The notes under the pieces: model-generated
What the model saw: only the letters and a program-made list of their open reading frames with translations
What the model was told of the DNA's origin: nothing
Database searches by the model: none
Shown here: positions 9,302-19,000 of the stretch, one piece after another
Layout of the letters: every line of letters starts with the position of its first letter
How positions within the stretch are numbered: position 1 is the first letter of the stretch
Translations under genes and position numbers: made by a program
NCBI GenBank assembly: GCA_003249035.1
Contig: QBMK01000009.1
Span: 49,262 to 113,261, forward strand
DNA length: 64,000 bases
Direction of reading: 5' to 3'
From: Pseudanabaena sp.
Lineage (GTDB): Bacteria; Cyanobacteriota; Cyanobacteriia; Pseudanabaenales; Pseudanabaenaceae

Positions 9302-10687
9302 TTATGATTTGGTTTTTTCAAGAACGAAGTTACTTAGCGACCGCTGTACCGAAACAATCGGAATTTGGTTGATAGCCTCTGTTGCAAAAGCATAGGTGAG
9401 CAAGTTAGCGGCACTCTCAGCATCAATTGCCCGACTTTGGAGATAGAAGATTTCCTCAGCATCGAGTTGACTGACGGTTGCACCGTGAGCGCATTTGACA
9501 TTATCTGCAAAAATCTCTAATTGAGGTTTTGTGTCCACTCGCGCTTTAGGCGATAACAAAAGATTCCGGCTTAGCTGCGCGGAATCAGTCTGCTGCGCTA
9601 ACTTTGCAACTTGGATTTTGCCATTAAAGACTGCATGGGAGCGACCTGATGCAATGCATTTATGTAACTGCTTACTTGATCCATAGGGATAATTGTGAGC
9701 GATTACCGAATGCGTGTCAGCAAGTTGGTCGCCATCGACAAATGCTAACCCAGTCAGCGAAGTTTGGGTTTGTTCAGCCATTTGATGCACGATCAAATTC
9801 TGGCGAGATATCTTCGCGCCGATGCTAATCGATTGATTTTTATAGCTACTATTTCGAGCCTGAGCGATCGCAGTCGTATTAATATGCACCGCCTCATCAC
9901 CTTGCCACTGCACCTTGGTATGGTTGACCTCTGCACCTTCTGCTAGCCAAACTTCTGTTACCGTATTAGTAAAATAGGTTTGAGAATCAATTCCCACAAA
10001 AGTTTGAATAAAAGTCAAATTACTATGGCTTTCTGCAATCACCAAACAGCGCGGCTGAGTTATCAATCTTGCGCCAGCCTGTGGTGCAGATGCAAACAAA
10101 AGCTGGATCGGCTTTTCGACGACTAAATTTTTGGGGACGAGTACAATCGCTACATCATTCAGACAAGCTGTATTCAGGCTTGTAAAATAATCATTCGCAT
10201 CGGGATGCTGAGCGAGGTGCGATCGCAGTTTTGGCAGAATGCGATCGCCAAGAGTTGCCAATGTGCCAAGAACCAAGCCTTGCACTACGCCAGTTGTATC
10301 TGAAAACTTCTCACTATACTGCCCATTCACAAATACCATCAGATTACCTAATGCTTCGGGCGCTGAATGCTTAGCAATTAATGCTTCGACATCCTCTGAA
10401 TTCCCGATCTGATTAGCAAAAGTTAGATTTCCCAAAGACGAAACATCAGTATATTTCCATTCTTCATCTTTGGTGGTTGGGAAAGAAAGACTCGATAGGC
10501 GATCGCAAGCCAATTGACGGATTTCGCTCACAAACTGATCGCTATCTGGTGTGATCGCGATCGCAGAGTTTAAACCGATCACTTGGGAAGTAAACTTTTT
10601 GCTGTCAACAGCCAATTTACTGCGTGTGCTTAATGCGCCCTTCAACTCCTGTTTATCTTCCACTTGTTCAGAAACTTGAATAGCCAT
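9302..10687 (-). CDS. sufD: Fe-S cluster assembly protein SufD
   Basis: A 461-residue scaffold subunit of the SufBCD complex, which builds Fe-S clusters in the cytosol. The N-terminal helical part contains FPTTKDEEWKYTDVS, typical of SufD. The C-terminal beta-helix ends in the conserved VKCAHGATVSQLD stretch with its Cys-Ala-His, then FYLQSRAI. The ATG at 10687 overlaps the sufC stop by one base (TAATG), so translation is probably coupled. In many cyanobacteria sufS follows sufD; here the next gene is an unrelated transglycosylase. Confidence 0.95.
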   Translation of the reverse strand: MAIQVSEQVEDKQELKGALSTRSKLAVDSKKFTSQVIGLNSAIAITPDSDQFVSEIRQLACDRLSSLSFPTTKDEEWKYTDVSSLGNLTFANQIGNSEDVEALIAKHSAPEALGNLMVFVNGQYSEKFSDTTGVVQGLVLGTLATLGDRILPKLRSHLAQHPDANDYFTSLNTACLNDVAIVLVPKNLVVEKPIQLLFASAPQAGARLITQPRCLVIAESHSNLTFIQTFVGIDSQTYFTNTVTEVWLAEGAEVNHTKVQWQGDEAVHINTTAIAQARNSSYKNQSISIGAKISRQNLIVHQMAEQTQTSLTGLAFVDGDQLADTHSVIAHNYPYGSSKQLHKCIASGRSHAVFNGKIQVAKLAQQTDSAQLSRNLLLSPKARVDTKPQLEIFADNVKCAHGATVSQLDAEEIFYLQSRAIDAESAANLLTYAFATEAINQIPIVSVQRSLSNFVLEKTKS

Positions 10688-11469
10688 TATGCCAACACCG
10701 CCTCTTCTTCTTTGAGCCAGTCATAGCCCTTTTCTTCTAGTTCCAGAGCCAAGTCTTTGCCACCTGTGAGAATAATCTTGCCATTTTCCATCACATGAAT
10801 GAAGTCTGGAATAATGTAATTCAGCAAGCGCTGATAGTGTGTAATTACTAATGAAGAATTGAGAGGGGTTGAGAGCTTATTCACTCCACCTGCCACGATC
10901 CTCAATGCATCTATATCCAAGCCTGAATCTGTCTCGTCTAGAATTGCCAAAGTCGGATCGAGAATTGCCATTTGCAAAATCTCATTGCGTTTCTTCTCAC
11001 CACCCGAGAAACCTTCATTAACGCTACGGCTCAAGAAACTAGGATTCATTTCTACGATCTCTAGCTTTTCTTGGATAAAGTCATCAAAATCGATGATATC
11101 GAACTCTTCTAAACCTTTATGCTTTCTCAAGTTGTTATAGGACAATCGCAAGAAATCAGAATTAGTCACCCCAGGAATTTCTAATGGGTATTGAAAAGCT
11201 AAAAATATACCTTCTCTAGATCTAATTTCTGGTGCTAAATCTAATAAGTTTTCACCCTTATAAATAATCTCACCGCCTGTGACAGTATATGCAGGATGTC
11301 CCGCCAATACTTTCGAGAAAGTACTTTTCCCAGATCCATTTGGGCCCATAATCGCATGGACTTCACCTGCCTTAATCTCCAGATTTAGCCCTTTTAAAAT
11401 CTCGACTCCACCAACTTCCGCAGTCAAATTTTTGACTGATAAAATCGCTTCACTATTTTCAACAATCAT
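10687..11469 (-). CDS. sufC: Fe-S cluster assembly ATPase SufC
   Basis: A 260-residue ABC-type ATPase that drives conformational change of the SufB-SufD scaffold. Walker [11 protein letters not shown]-loop FLAFQYP, signature FSGGEKKR, Walker [13 protein letters not shown] and the switch His in [11 protein letters not shown] are all present. No membrane segments. It overlaps sufD by one base and lies 278 bp downstream of the HicB gene, which with the broken hicA separates it from sufB. Confidence 0.96.
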   Translation of the reverse strand: MIVENSEAILSVKNLTAEVGGVEILKGLNLEIKAGEVHAIMGPNGSGKSTFSKVLAGHPAYTVTGGEIIYKGENLLDLAPEIRSREGIFLAFQYPLEIPGVTNSDFLRLSYNNLRKHKGLEEFDIIDFDDFIQEKLEIVEMNPSFLSRSVNEGFSGGEKKRNEILQMAILDPTLAILDETDSGLDIDALRIVAGGVNKLSTPLNSSLVITHYQRLLNYIIPDFIHVMENGKIILTGGKDLALELEEKGYDWLKEEEAVLA

Positions 11470-11536
11470 TTCTTTTTTCTTAACAGTTAGCTTTAATTGT
11501 AGTACTTTTTGTTCAAAATCTATATATCAGAACAGC

Positions 11537-11770
11537 TTAAATCAAGTCATTCCAATCATCAACAGTGATTTCTCGACCTAAAATATTTTCGATTTCTCAT
11601 ATCATCATTTTTAGCTGTGGAACAGAATATTCTGGGTTTGAAGGAATTGTAAGCCGACATTGTTTATAAATCATAAATTGATGTCTTGTTCTAGAAAACA
11701 CGCCTTCAAATTTAAGTTTTTGGAGCTTTCGGATAAACTCTTTACGTTTACATGGCGCTAATCGGCTCAC
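11537..11770 (-). pseudogene. HicA/YcfA-type toxin gene with premature stop
   Basis: From a GTG at 11770 the frame reads SRLAPCKRKEFIRKLQKL, then FEGVFSRTRHQFMIY and LTIPSNPEYSVPQLKMMI. It hits TGA at 11599-11597 and continues in the same frame with EIENILGREITVDDWNDLI to TAA at 11539-11537. Both parts match the YcfA/HicA mRNA-interferase family, including the active-site His in RHQF, so this is one gene broken by a nonsense codon that removes the last helix. It overlaps the hicB 3' end by 23 bp. Probably inactive, or active only as a shortened form. Confidence 0.75.
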
Positions 11771-12026
11771 TTTTTAGCTCCTGATTTAGATCGATCCCAC
11801 CAATGATTGGTAGGTGATGTCCTAGTCTTAATCCTAAAAGAACCCAGTCTTCAAAGACCGACTGCACCTCATATTCACATTCGCGTAGTGTTTCTCCAAA
11901 TGCGATTAACCCTTGACAACTTGGAATGCGTCCAACAAACGAATTATCGTCTAACTTGTCATAGGTTCCTTGTTTTAGAGCTTCCTCGACATAATCACTA
12001 AGAATGAATTTAACTGCCATATCCAT
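11748..12026 (-). CDS. HicB-family antitoxin
   Basis: About 92 residues. FVGRIPSCQGLIAFGET followed by LRECEYEVQSVFEDWVLLG is the typical HicB partial RNase-H fold that neutralises a HicA toxin. A GTG lies at 12029, ATG codons at 12026 and 12020; the ATG at 12026 is used here. There is no obvious C-terminal DNA-binding domain, so autoregulation may be weak. It overlaps the broken hicA gene and lies between sufB and sufC in the same direction. Confidence 0.75.
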   Translation of the reverse strand: MDMAVKFILSDYVEEALKQGTYDKLDDNSFVGRIPSCQGLIAFGETLRECEYEVQSVFEDWVLLGLRLGHHLPIIGGIDLNQELKSEPISAM

Positions 12027-12105
12027 CACCTACATAATCATCAAGAATCCCATAATAGTTACATGGTAATTCCAGTGAGCGCTTTGCCCTCAAAATACTT
12101 CAAAT

Positions 12106-13542
12106 CTAGCCAACGCTATTCTCTAGCTTCAAAGCCAAGAGCTTGTCAGCTTCAACAGCAAACTCCATCGGCAATGCATTAAATACTTCTTTGCAGAAGC
12201 CGCTAATGATCATCGAGACAGCGTCTTCCACTGCGATACCGCGTTGTTGAAAATAGAACAATTGCTCTTCGCCAATTTTGGAAGTAGAGGCTTCATGCTC
12301 GACTCGCGCGGTATTGTTTTGGACTTGGATATAGGGGAAAGTATTCGCTTGGGAGCAATCTCCAATTAGCATTGAGTCACATTGAGAATAGTTTCTTGCG
12401 CCTTCAGCTTTAGGAGAGATTTTCACCAAGCCGCGATAGCTATTTTGAGAGCCACCAGCGGAAATACCTTTGGAAACAATTTTACTGCGGGTATTTTTGC
12501 CGATATGCACCATTTTGGAGCCAGTATCAGCTTGTTGCTTGTTGTTGGTCAGAGCAACTGAATAGAACTCACCGACTGAATTCTCGCCGACAAGAACACA
12601 ACTAGGATATTTCCAAGTAATTGCGGAACCTGTTTCTACTTGCGTCCAAGAGATTTTCGAGTTTTTGCCTTGGCACAAACCACGCTTAGTCACAAAGTTA
12701 TAGATGCCGCCTTTGCCATTTTTATCGCCAGCAAACCAGTTCTGTACGGTTGAATATTTGATTTCAGCATCATCGAGAGCAACTAGCTCAACTACGGCTG
12801 CATGAAGTTGATTTGTGTCAAACATTGGCGCTGTGCAGCCTTCGAGATAGCTGACATATGCACCTTCTTCGGCAACAATCAGAGTGCGCTCGAATTGTCC
12901 AGAATCGCCATTGTTAATGCGGAAATAGGTAGACAGATCCATTGGGCACTTTACGCCTTTGGGAATGTACACAAAGGAGCCATCGGTAAATACAGCAGCA
13001 TTTAATGCTGAATAGTAGTTGTCAGCGATCGGGACAACGCTACCTAGATATTTTTTGATGAGTTCAGGATATTCATGCATCGCTTCCGTGATCGAGCAGA
13101 AGATCACACCAACTTTTGCTAAATCTTTTTTAAAAGTTGTGGCGATCGAAACGCTATCAAAAATGACATCAACGGCAACATTGGTCAGACGTTTTTGCTC
13201 GTTAATGGAAATCCCTAATTTCTCAAAAGTGTCCAGTAACTCTGGATCAACTTCATCAAGGCTTGCCTTCTTTTTCGATTGCTTGGGTGCAGAATAATAA
13301 ACGATATTTTGATAATCGATCGCAGGATATTCGACATGCGCCCATGTTGGTTCTTGCATCTTTAACCATTGACGATACGCCTTGAGACGAAATTCCAGCA
13401 TGTATTCTGGCTCATTTTTCTTAGCCGAAATCATGCGGACGACATCTTCGCTTAGACCGCGAGGAATCGTGTCCGACTCAATAGATGTAACAAATCCGTA
13501 TTTGTATGGTTGGTTGACAAGTGCTTGAACCGTTGCAGTCAT
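12106..13542 (-). CDS. sufB: Fe-S cluster assembly protein SufB
   Basis: A 478-residue scaffold protein of the SufBCD complex, full length for the family. It contains [19 protein letters not shown], the [11 protein letters not shown] segment, [35 protein letters not shown] and the C-terminal [19 protein letters not shown] characteristic of SufB. It is the first gene of the suf operon. ATG at 13542, with AGGAG about 12 bases upstream. Its promoter region carries two SufR-type operators. Confidence 0.97.
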   Translation of the reverse strand: MTATVQALVNQPYKYGFVTSIESDTIPRGLSEDVVRMISAKKNEPEYMLEFRLKAYRQWLKMQEPTWAHVEYPAIDYQNIVYYSAPKQSKKKASLDEVDPELLDTFEKLGISINEQKRLTNVAVDVIFDSVSIATTFKKDLAKVGVIFCSITEAMHEYPELIKKYLGSVVPIADNYYSALNAAVFTDGSFVYIPKGVKCPMDLSTYFRINNGDSGQFERTLIVAEEGAYVSYLEGCTAPMFDTNQLHAAVVELVALDDAEIKYSTVQNWFAGDKNGKGGIYNFVTKRGLCQGKNSKISWTQVETGSAITWKYPSCVLVGENSVGEFYSVALTNNKQQADTGSKMVHIGKNTRSKIVSKGISAGGSQNSYRGLVKISPKAEGARNYSQCDSMLIGDCSQANTFPYIQVQNNTARVEHEASTSKIGEEQLFYFQQRGIAVEDAVSMIISGFCKEVFNALPMEFAVEADKLLALKLENSVG

Positions 13543-13609
13543 GTCAGTCGAGGCTCCTGATAATTGATGTGCAAAGTTAGTGCTTAGCGCTACCTTTGTT
13601 TGAATAAAA

Positions 13610-13623
13610 CAACTTACTTGTTT
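13610..13623. promoter_or_regulatory. Second, imperfect SufR operator
   Basis: CAAC-TTACTT-GTTT, an imperfect version of the CAAC-N6-GTTG SufR site, centred 39 bp from the perfect site. A perfect plus an imperfect site between sufR and sufB is the arrangement known from Synechocystis. Confidence 0.6.
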
Positions 13624-13648
13624 CTTTACTAATTGTAGGTTACATTAA

Positions 13649-13662
13649 CAACATGTAAGTTG
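13649..13662. promoter_or_regulatory. SufR operator, perfect site
   Basis: CAAC-ATGTAA-GTTG is an exact match to the CAAC-N6-GTTG inverted repeat bound by SufR. The right half overlaps a TTGACA-like -35 box for sufB (minus strand, 13666-13661), so bound SufR would block sufB transcription. Confidence 0.8.
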
Positions 13663-13748
13663 TCAAAGTCAATTTTTTTGTAACTTTGTCACTTAAATTG
13701 AGTCTTGACTCTATGCAAGAGTCAGTTGCCATCAGGAGCTTAATACTT

Positions 13749-14453
13749 ATGAAAACTCCCATCGGTGTTGCTGAGATGATTTCAAGTGCGCCAGAACTGA
13801 AGCTAGATCATAAACATGACCACAAGCATGATGCTAAAAATGATACTAAGCAAGATATTTTGCAGCATTTGCTTAAGCGTGGTGAGGTGACAGCGCAAGA
13901 CTTAGCCGAGAAACTTGATATTAGTCCCCAAGCAATTCGTAAGCATTTAAAGGATCTTGAAACTGAGGGGCTGATCTATCACACTGCCGAGCAGTTGGGT
14001 ATGGGTAGACCTCAATTTATTTATGCTTTGACTACGGCAGGGCGCGATCGCTTTCCTGATAGTTATAACCAATTTGCCGTAAATTTTCTCGATACGCTAA
14101 TCGATACGTTAGGCAAAGAGCAAGTGTCAGAGGTATTACAAAAGCAGTGGCAGCGCAAAGCACAGAATTATAAATTGCAACTTGGAGGAGGTTCACTCAA
14201 GCAACGATTAGAAAAATTAGCTGAACTTCGCCGTAGTGAAGGTTATGTGACAGAGTGGTTTCCTGTGGAAGGCACTAAAGGTTTTGTTTTTACAGAATAC
14301 AACTGCGCGATCGCCCATGTGGCTGAGTCGTTTCCCAGTGTGTGTGGACATGAGTTGGAAATGTTTGCCACAGTGTTGGATTGTCCCGTAGAACGGACGC
14401 ATTGGATGGTTGACGGTGAGCATCGTTGTGGATACTTAATCCCAAACAATTAA
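13749..14453 (+). CDS. sufR: Fe-S-sensing transcriptional repressor SufR
   Basis: About 234 residues. An N-terminal DeoR/ArsR-like winged helix (ILQHLLKRGEVTAQDLAEKL, then ISPQAIRKHLKDLE) is followed by a cluster-binding C-terminal domain. Four cysteines in NC, VCGHE, DCPVE and HRCGY are spaced 12, 12 and 14 residues apart, as expected for a [4Fe-4S] ligand set. It represses the divergent sufBCD operon and itself when clusters are sufficient. The frame opens at a TTG at 13686; the ATG at 13749, preceded by AGGAG at 10 bases, is the better start. A His/Lys/Asp-rich linker precedes the DNA-binding domain. Confidence 0.93.
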   Translation: MKTPIGVAEMISSAPELKLDHKHDHKHDAKNDTKQDILQHLLKRGEVTAQDLAEKLDISPQAIRKHLKDLETEGLIYHTAEQLGMGRPQFIYALTTAGRDRFPDSYNQFAVNFLDTLIDTLGKEQVSEVLQKQWQRKAQNYKLQLGGGSLKQRLEKLAELRRSEGYVTEWFPVEGTKGFVFTEYNCAIAHVAESFPSVCGHELEMFATVLDCPVERTHWMVDGEHRCGYLIPNN

Positions 14454-14456
14454 AAC

Positions 14457-14511
14457 AAGGAACCAATTTTTTGTGGCGCGTCTTCGCCGCGCCACAAAAA
14501 ATTGGTTCCTT
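14457..14511. terminator. Strong hairpin after sufR
   Basis: Perfect 24-bp stem (left arm 14457-14480, right arm 14488-14511) with a 7-nt loop, four bases after the sufR stop. Likely terminator and member of the hairpin repeat set. Confidence 0.65.
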
Positions 14512-14577
14512 ATTAGATCGCACAACCATTAGCTCTCAATTATTCTGTTAGCATAGATATTAGTAGTTATGGTTGTG

Positions 14578-14608
14578 AGAGAGGGCAGCACTTTGCGCCG
14601 CCCTCTCT
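14578..14608. repeat. GC-rich hairpin upstream of nfu
   Basis: AGAGAGGGC and its complement enclose a GC-rich loop, 35 bases before the nfu ATG. It would lie in the nfu leader if transcription starts upstream of it. Confidence 0.45.
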
Positions 14609-14643
14609 GAGCCTATAGTTTTGAGATAAATACAGGAAAAAAA

Positions 14644-14880
14644 ATGAGTTTGACTCTAACAACAGAAAATGTCGAAAATGTTTTAGATGAGCTGCGTCCT
14701 TATCTAATGTCTGATGGTGGCAATGTGGAACTTGTCGAAATCGAGGGCCCAATTGTGAGATTGCGCTTACAAGGTGCTTGTGGCTCTTGTCCTAGCTCAG
14801 CGATGACGTTGAGAATGGGGATCGAGCGCAAGTTGAAGGAAGAGATTCCCGAAATTGATGAAATCGAACAAGTTTTTTAG
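14644..14880 (+). CDS. nfu: NifU-like (CnfU/Nfu) Fe-S scaffold or carrier
   Basis: A 78-residue single-domain NifU C-terminal protein. It carries [19 protein letters not shown] and the cluster-binding CGSC in [16 protein letters not shown]. In cyanobacteria and plastids such proteins bind a labile cluster in a dimer and pass it to apo-proteins such as ferredoxin and photosystem I. ATG start. It lies just downstream of sufR on the same strand, so the Fe-S genes are grouped, but two hairpins separate them. Confidence 0.93.
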   Translation: MSLTLTTENVENVLDELRPYLMSDGGNVELVEIEGPIVRLRLQGACGSCPSSAMTLRMGIERKLKEEIPEIDEIEQVF

Positions 14881-14887
14881 ATAGCAA

Positions 14888-15005
14888 ATTCGTTAGTGTC
14901 ACGATTTTTTTTGTGATCGCCCAGGGCTAAAAATTGATCGCTTCTGTGTGTAGGTTTTAGAAAGCCAAAATCCTGAACACGAATAAGCTAAAGACACTAA
15001 CGAAT
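14888..15005. repeat. Long-spaced inverted repeat
   Basis: ATTCGTTAGTGTC at 14888-14900 and its exact complement GACACTAACGAAT at 14993-15005 enclose 92 bp containing a GTGATCGCC tract and no gene. It could be a small mobile remnant or a stable 3' structure of the nfu transcript. Confidence 0.45.
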
Positions 15006-15078
15006 AATTTGTGCGATCTTCTTCCTGAAAGTGCGATCGCCATTTTTATAGAGAGAGCTCATTCAAGTATGAAATCCT

Positions 15079-15954
15079 ATGGCTCACTCTTTTAATCTCG
15101 GCGGACAGAGAGCTTACTATCATGATGAAGGTGATGAGAGTGGCTACTTTCATACCTATGATGCTTTGCAATTAGATTGCTGCGATCAGCCTCGTAAAGT
15201 ACATATTTTTCTACCGCGTTCCTATGGAGATCAAAATCGCTATCCTGTAGTTTATATGAATGATGGTAATACTGCATTCTGGGCTGGGGGATTGAGTCCT
15301 TACTCATGGGAAGTACCAACTGTCATCAGAAATCTATACCGACAACAAGAAATACAACCTGTAATCATTGTTGCTATTCATCCACTAAATCGTTCCTACG
15401 AATACCTACATGTTGAAGAGTTCTCAACTCCATTCAAAAAGGAAGGTGGCGGACTGCAAGAATATTCTAATTATGTAGCTCGCTTGAAATCTTTTATCGA
15501 TCTTAATTACAGAACCATAAGCGATCGCAAGTCTACAACTATTCTTGGTTCATCTCATGGTGGATTAGCATCTTTTTATACAGGATGCTTGAATAGCAGT
15601 CTTTTTGGCAATGTTGGCGCTTTATCTCCATCATTTTGGGCGGGTGGGGTTTTTAACTTGTCTAGTTCTCCTTTAATGCAAGCTGTGGGCAAATATCTTC
15701 ATCAAGATAACCAATATCGTCCTAATTTATGGATTGACTGGGGATGCAAGCGTTCAGATGGGTTCCACAATTTTGTGATTGAGCAACAGGCGGCTAAATG
15801 GGGACGCAGGATGTCTGAGCTTTTAGAGAGACAGTATGGCTATGAACTTGGTAAAGATCTGTTTAAATATGAGGATAAGAAAGGCGGTCATGATGAAAGA
15901 GCATGGTCTTATCGTCTAGGATTAGTCCTCAAGCAGTTCTATAAAGCCATGTAG
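15079..15954 (+). CDS. Putative esterase (alpha/beta hydrolase, esterase-D/enterochelin esterase type)
   Basis: 291 residues. VHIFLPRSYGDQNRYPVVY and VVYMNDGNTAFW match the putative-esterase family. The nucleophile Ser lies in the elbow ILGSSHGGLAS, and GGHDERAWSYRL near the C-terminus supplies the catalytic His. No signal peptide, so cytosolic. The ATG at 15079 is used; an ATG at 15069 is out of frame. Substrate is not predictable; related enzymes act on acetylated sugars, S-formylglutathione or siderophore esters. Confidence 0.8.
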   Translation: MAHSFNLGGQRAYYHDEGDESGYFHTYDALQLDCCDQPRKVHIFLPRSYGDQNRYPVVYMNDGNTAFWAGGLSPYSWEVPTVIRNLYRQQEIQPVIIVAIHPLNRSYEYLHVEEFSTPFKKEGGGLQEYSNYVARLKSFIDLNYRTISDRKSTTILGSSHGGLASFYTGCLNSSLFGNVGALSPSFWAGGVFNLSSSPLMQAVGKYLHQDNQYRPNLWIDWGCKRSDGFHNFVIEQQAAKWGRRMSELLERQYGYELGKDLFKYEDKKGGHDERAWSYRLGLVLKQFYKAM

Positions 15955-16006
15955 AGAATCCAAGAAATGCTATAAATACTGATGAGAATTGAATGTCGAG
16001 ATTAAA

Positions 16007-19000
16007 ATGAGTGATAGTTCGCTAGAGGTGAGCCAAGATAGTAACAAATGGCAGTTCTGGATCGATCGCGGGGGCACATTTACCGATATTGTTGCGCAGA
16101 GTCCTGATGGGCAGATTGTCTTGCATAAGCTGCTTTCAGAAAATCCCGATCGCTATGTTGATGCGCCGATACAGGGGATTCGCGATATTCTTGGGCTGGC
16201 ACAGTCAGAGCCGATTCCTGTAGCTGAGATTGCAGCGATCAAAATGGGAACGACTGTGGCGACTAATGCCCTTTTAGAACGAAAAGGCGATCGCACAGTT
16301 TTATTAATTACGAAAGGATTTCGGGATGCTTTACGGATTGGTTATCAGAACCGCCCAAATATTTTTGCTAGGCATATTATTTTACCTGAGATGCTTTACG
16401 AGCAGGTGATTGAGATTGAGGAACGTTATAGTGCGCATGGGGAAGTTCTCATTGCGTTAGATGAGGAATTAGCTTTAAGAGAATTACAAAAAATCTATGA
16501 TTTGGGGATTAGGGCTTGTGCGATCGCATTAATGCATAGTTATCGATATCCAGACCATGAGCGACGCTTGGCTGAACTAGCAAAACAAGTTGGATTCACG
16601 CAAGTTTCGGTATCTCACGAAATTAGTTCCTTAATTAAATTTATAAGTCGAGGCGATACGACCGTGGTTGATGCGTATCTATCCCCAATTCTCAGACGCT
16701 ATGTAGATCGAGTTAGTGCTGAGCTTGGTAATCTCGATAGAAATTCCACAAAACTAATGTTTATGCAGTCTAACGGTGGACTCATCGAAGCAAACTCTTT
16801 TCAGGGTAAAAACAGCATTCTCTCTGGCCCCGCAGGTGGGATTGTTGGAGCAGTGCAAACCAGTTTAAAAGCAGGTTTTGATAAAATAATTAGCTTTGAT
16901 ATGGGCGGAACTTCTACGGATGTCGCACATTACGCAGGCAGCTATGAGCGATCGCTATCTACAGAAGTCGCTGGGGTGAGGCTTAGCACGCCAATGATGG
17001 CGATTCATACGGTAGCGGCAGGTGGTGGCTCGTTATTGTTTTTTGATGGCGCAAGATATCGTGTTGGCCCCGAATCCGCAGGAGCTTTTCCTGGTCCCGC
17101 TTGTTATCGCAATGGCGGTGCGTTGGCGGTGACTGATTGTAATGTGATGTTAGGGAAACTACAGCCCGATTTCTTCCCGAAAGTATTTGGGAAGAATGGA
17201 GATTTGCCTCTAGAGCGCGACATAGTAATTCAAAAGTTTACAGAGTTAGCGCAATCCATTGGTGAAGTCACGGGTCAACAAGTTTTACCTGAAGTCGTTG
17301 CTCAAGGTTTCTTGGAGATTGCTGTCGAAAAAATGGCGATGGCGATCAAAAAAATATCAGTGCAGCGTGGTTATGATGTAACCGAATATGTGTTGTGCTG
17401 CTTTGGTGGTGCGGGTGGACAACATGCCTGCGCGATCGCAGATGTCTTGGGAATGACACAAGTTTTTATTCATCCTTATGCGGGAGTATTGTCAGCCTAT
17501 GGGATTGGTTTGGCAGATGTTCGCACTATTCGCGATCGCTCGGTTGAGTCAGAGCTTAGTTTGGAGTTGCTTGCAGAATTAGAAATGATAGCTCTAGAGC
17601 TAAGCGAAGATGCGAAAAATGAGATTTTATATGGTGCTAGTGATGAGGGTTTGCAAATCGAGACAGCTTTACGTTTGCGCTACGCAGGTACTGATTCGTC
17701 ACTAACTATTGCGATCGCTGATCCTCTAAGTTTTCATTCTCAGGAGATATTAAATTTTTTGCAAACCAGCTTTGCTGCTTTACACAAAGAGCGGTATGGC
17801 TTTGTGTTTGCAGATAAAGCCTTGATGGTTGAGGCGATCTCGGTTGAGGCAATTCTTTCAAGGAAAAAGGAAAAAGGAAAAAGGAAAAAGGAAAAATCCA
17901 AGAGCCAAATGCTAAAAGCCAAAAGCCAAAAGGTGAATGTATATATGGGTGGTCAGTGGTTGGAAGCTCCAATATATCGGCGTGAGGATTTATATGTAGG
18001 CGATCGCATTGTTGGGGCGGCGTTGATTATTGATGCGACGGGAACTAATGCGATCGAGCCAAATTGGGAAGCGGAATTAACTGATGATGATTGTTTGATA
18101 TTGAGGCGTTCAATAGATAGATCCCCCCCAGCCCCCCTTGTAAAGGGGGGAGAAGAGGCTCTTCCTGATCCGATTAAGCTGGAGATCTTTAATAATCTCT
18201 TTCAGTCGATCGCAGAACAGATGGGTTTTACGCTGCAAAATACTAGCGCTAGCGTTAATATTCGCGAGCGATTGGATTTTTCTTGCGCGATTTTTGATCA
18301 CGAGGGAGAGCTAGTTGCCAATGCGCCGCATATTCCTGTGCATCTTGGCTCGATGGGTGAAAGCGTGAAAGCATTGATCCGAGATCGCGGCGATCGCATA
18401 TTTCTTGGTGATGTCTTTGCCACTAATAATCCTTATAACGGCGGCACGCATTTGCCTGACATCACGGTAATTACGCCAGTTTTTCTCGATTCTAATGAAA
18501 AGCCTACTTTCTATGTCGCATCACGAGGACATCATGCGGATATTGGTGGAATTACGCCTGGGTCGATGCCTTCAAATAGTACAAGTATTGAAGAAGAAGG
18601 GATTTTATTTGATAATTTTCAGCTTGTAGAAAGTGGACGTTTTTGTGAAGCTGAAACTCTGGCTCTACTGACTTCTAGTCAATATCCAGCTCGTAATCCT
18701 GCTCAAAATATTGCGGATTTACAAGCCCAAATTGCAGCAAATGCTTGTGGCGCAAACGAACTTCAGCGTATGGTTGCCCATTATGGTGTCGAAACTGTCC
18801 AATCTTATATGGGGCATGTGCGGAACAATGCCGAACTTGCCATTCGTAAAGCGATCGCGAATTTGGGGAAGTCAAAAGGAAAAAGTCAAAAGGAAAAAGA
18901 TGAGCGAAAGTTTATTTATCCTATTGATAATGGGAGTCAGATTGTGGTGTTGGTTAGTTTGAATGCTGAGGATAGAACCGCAAAGATTGACTTTACGGGT

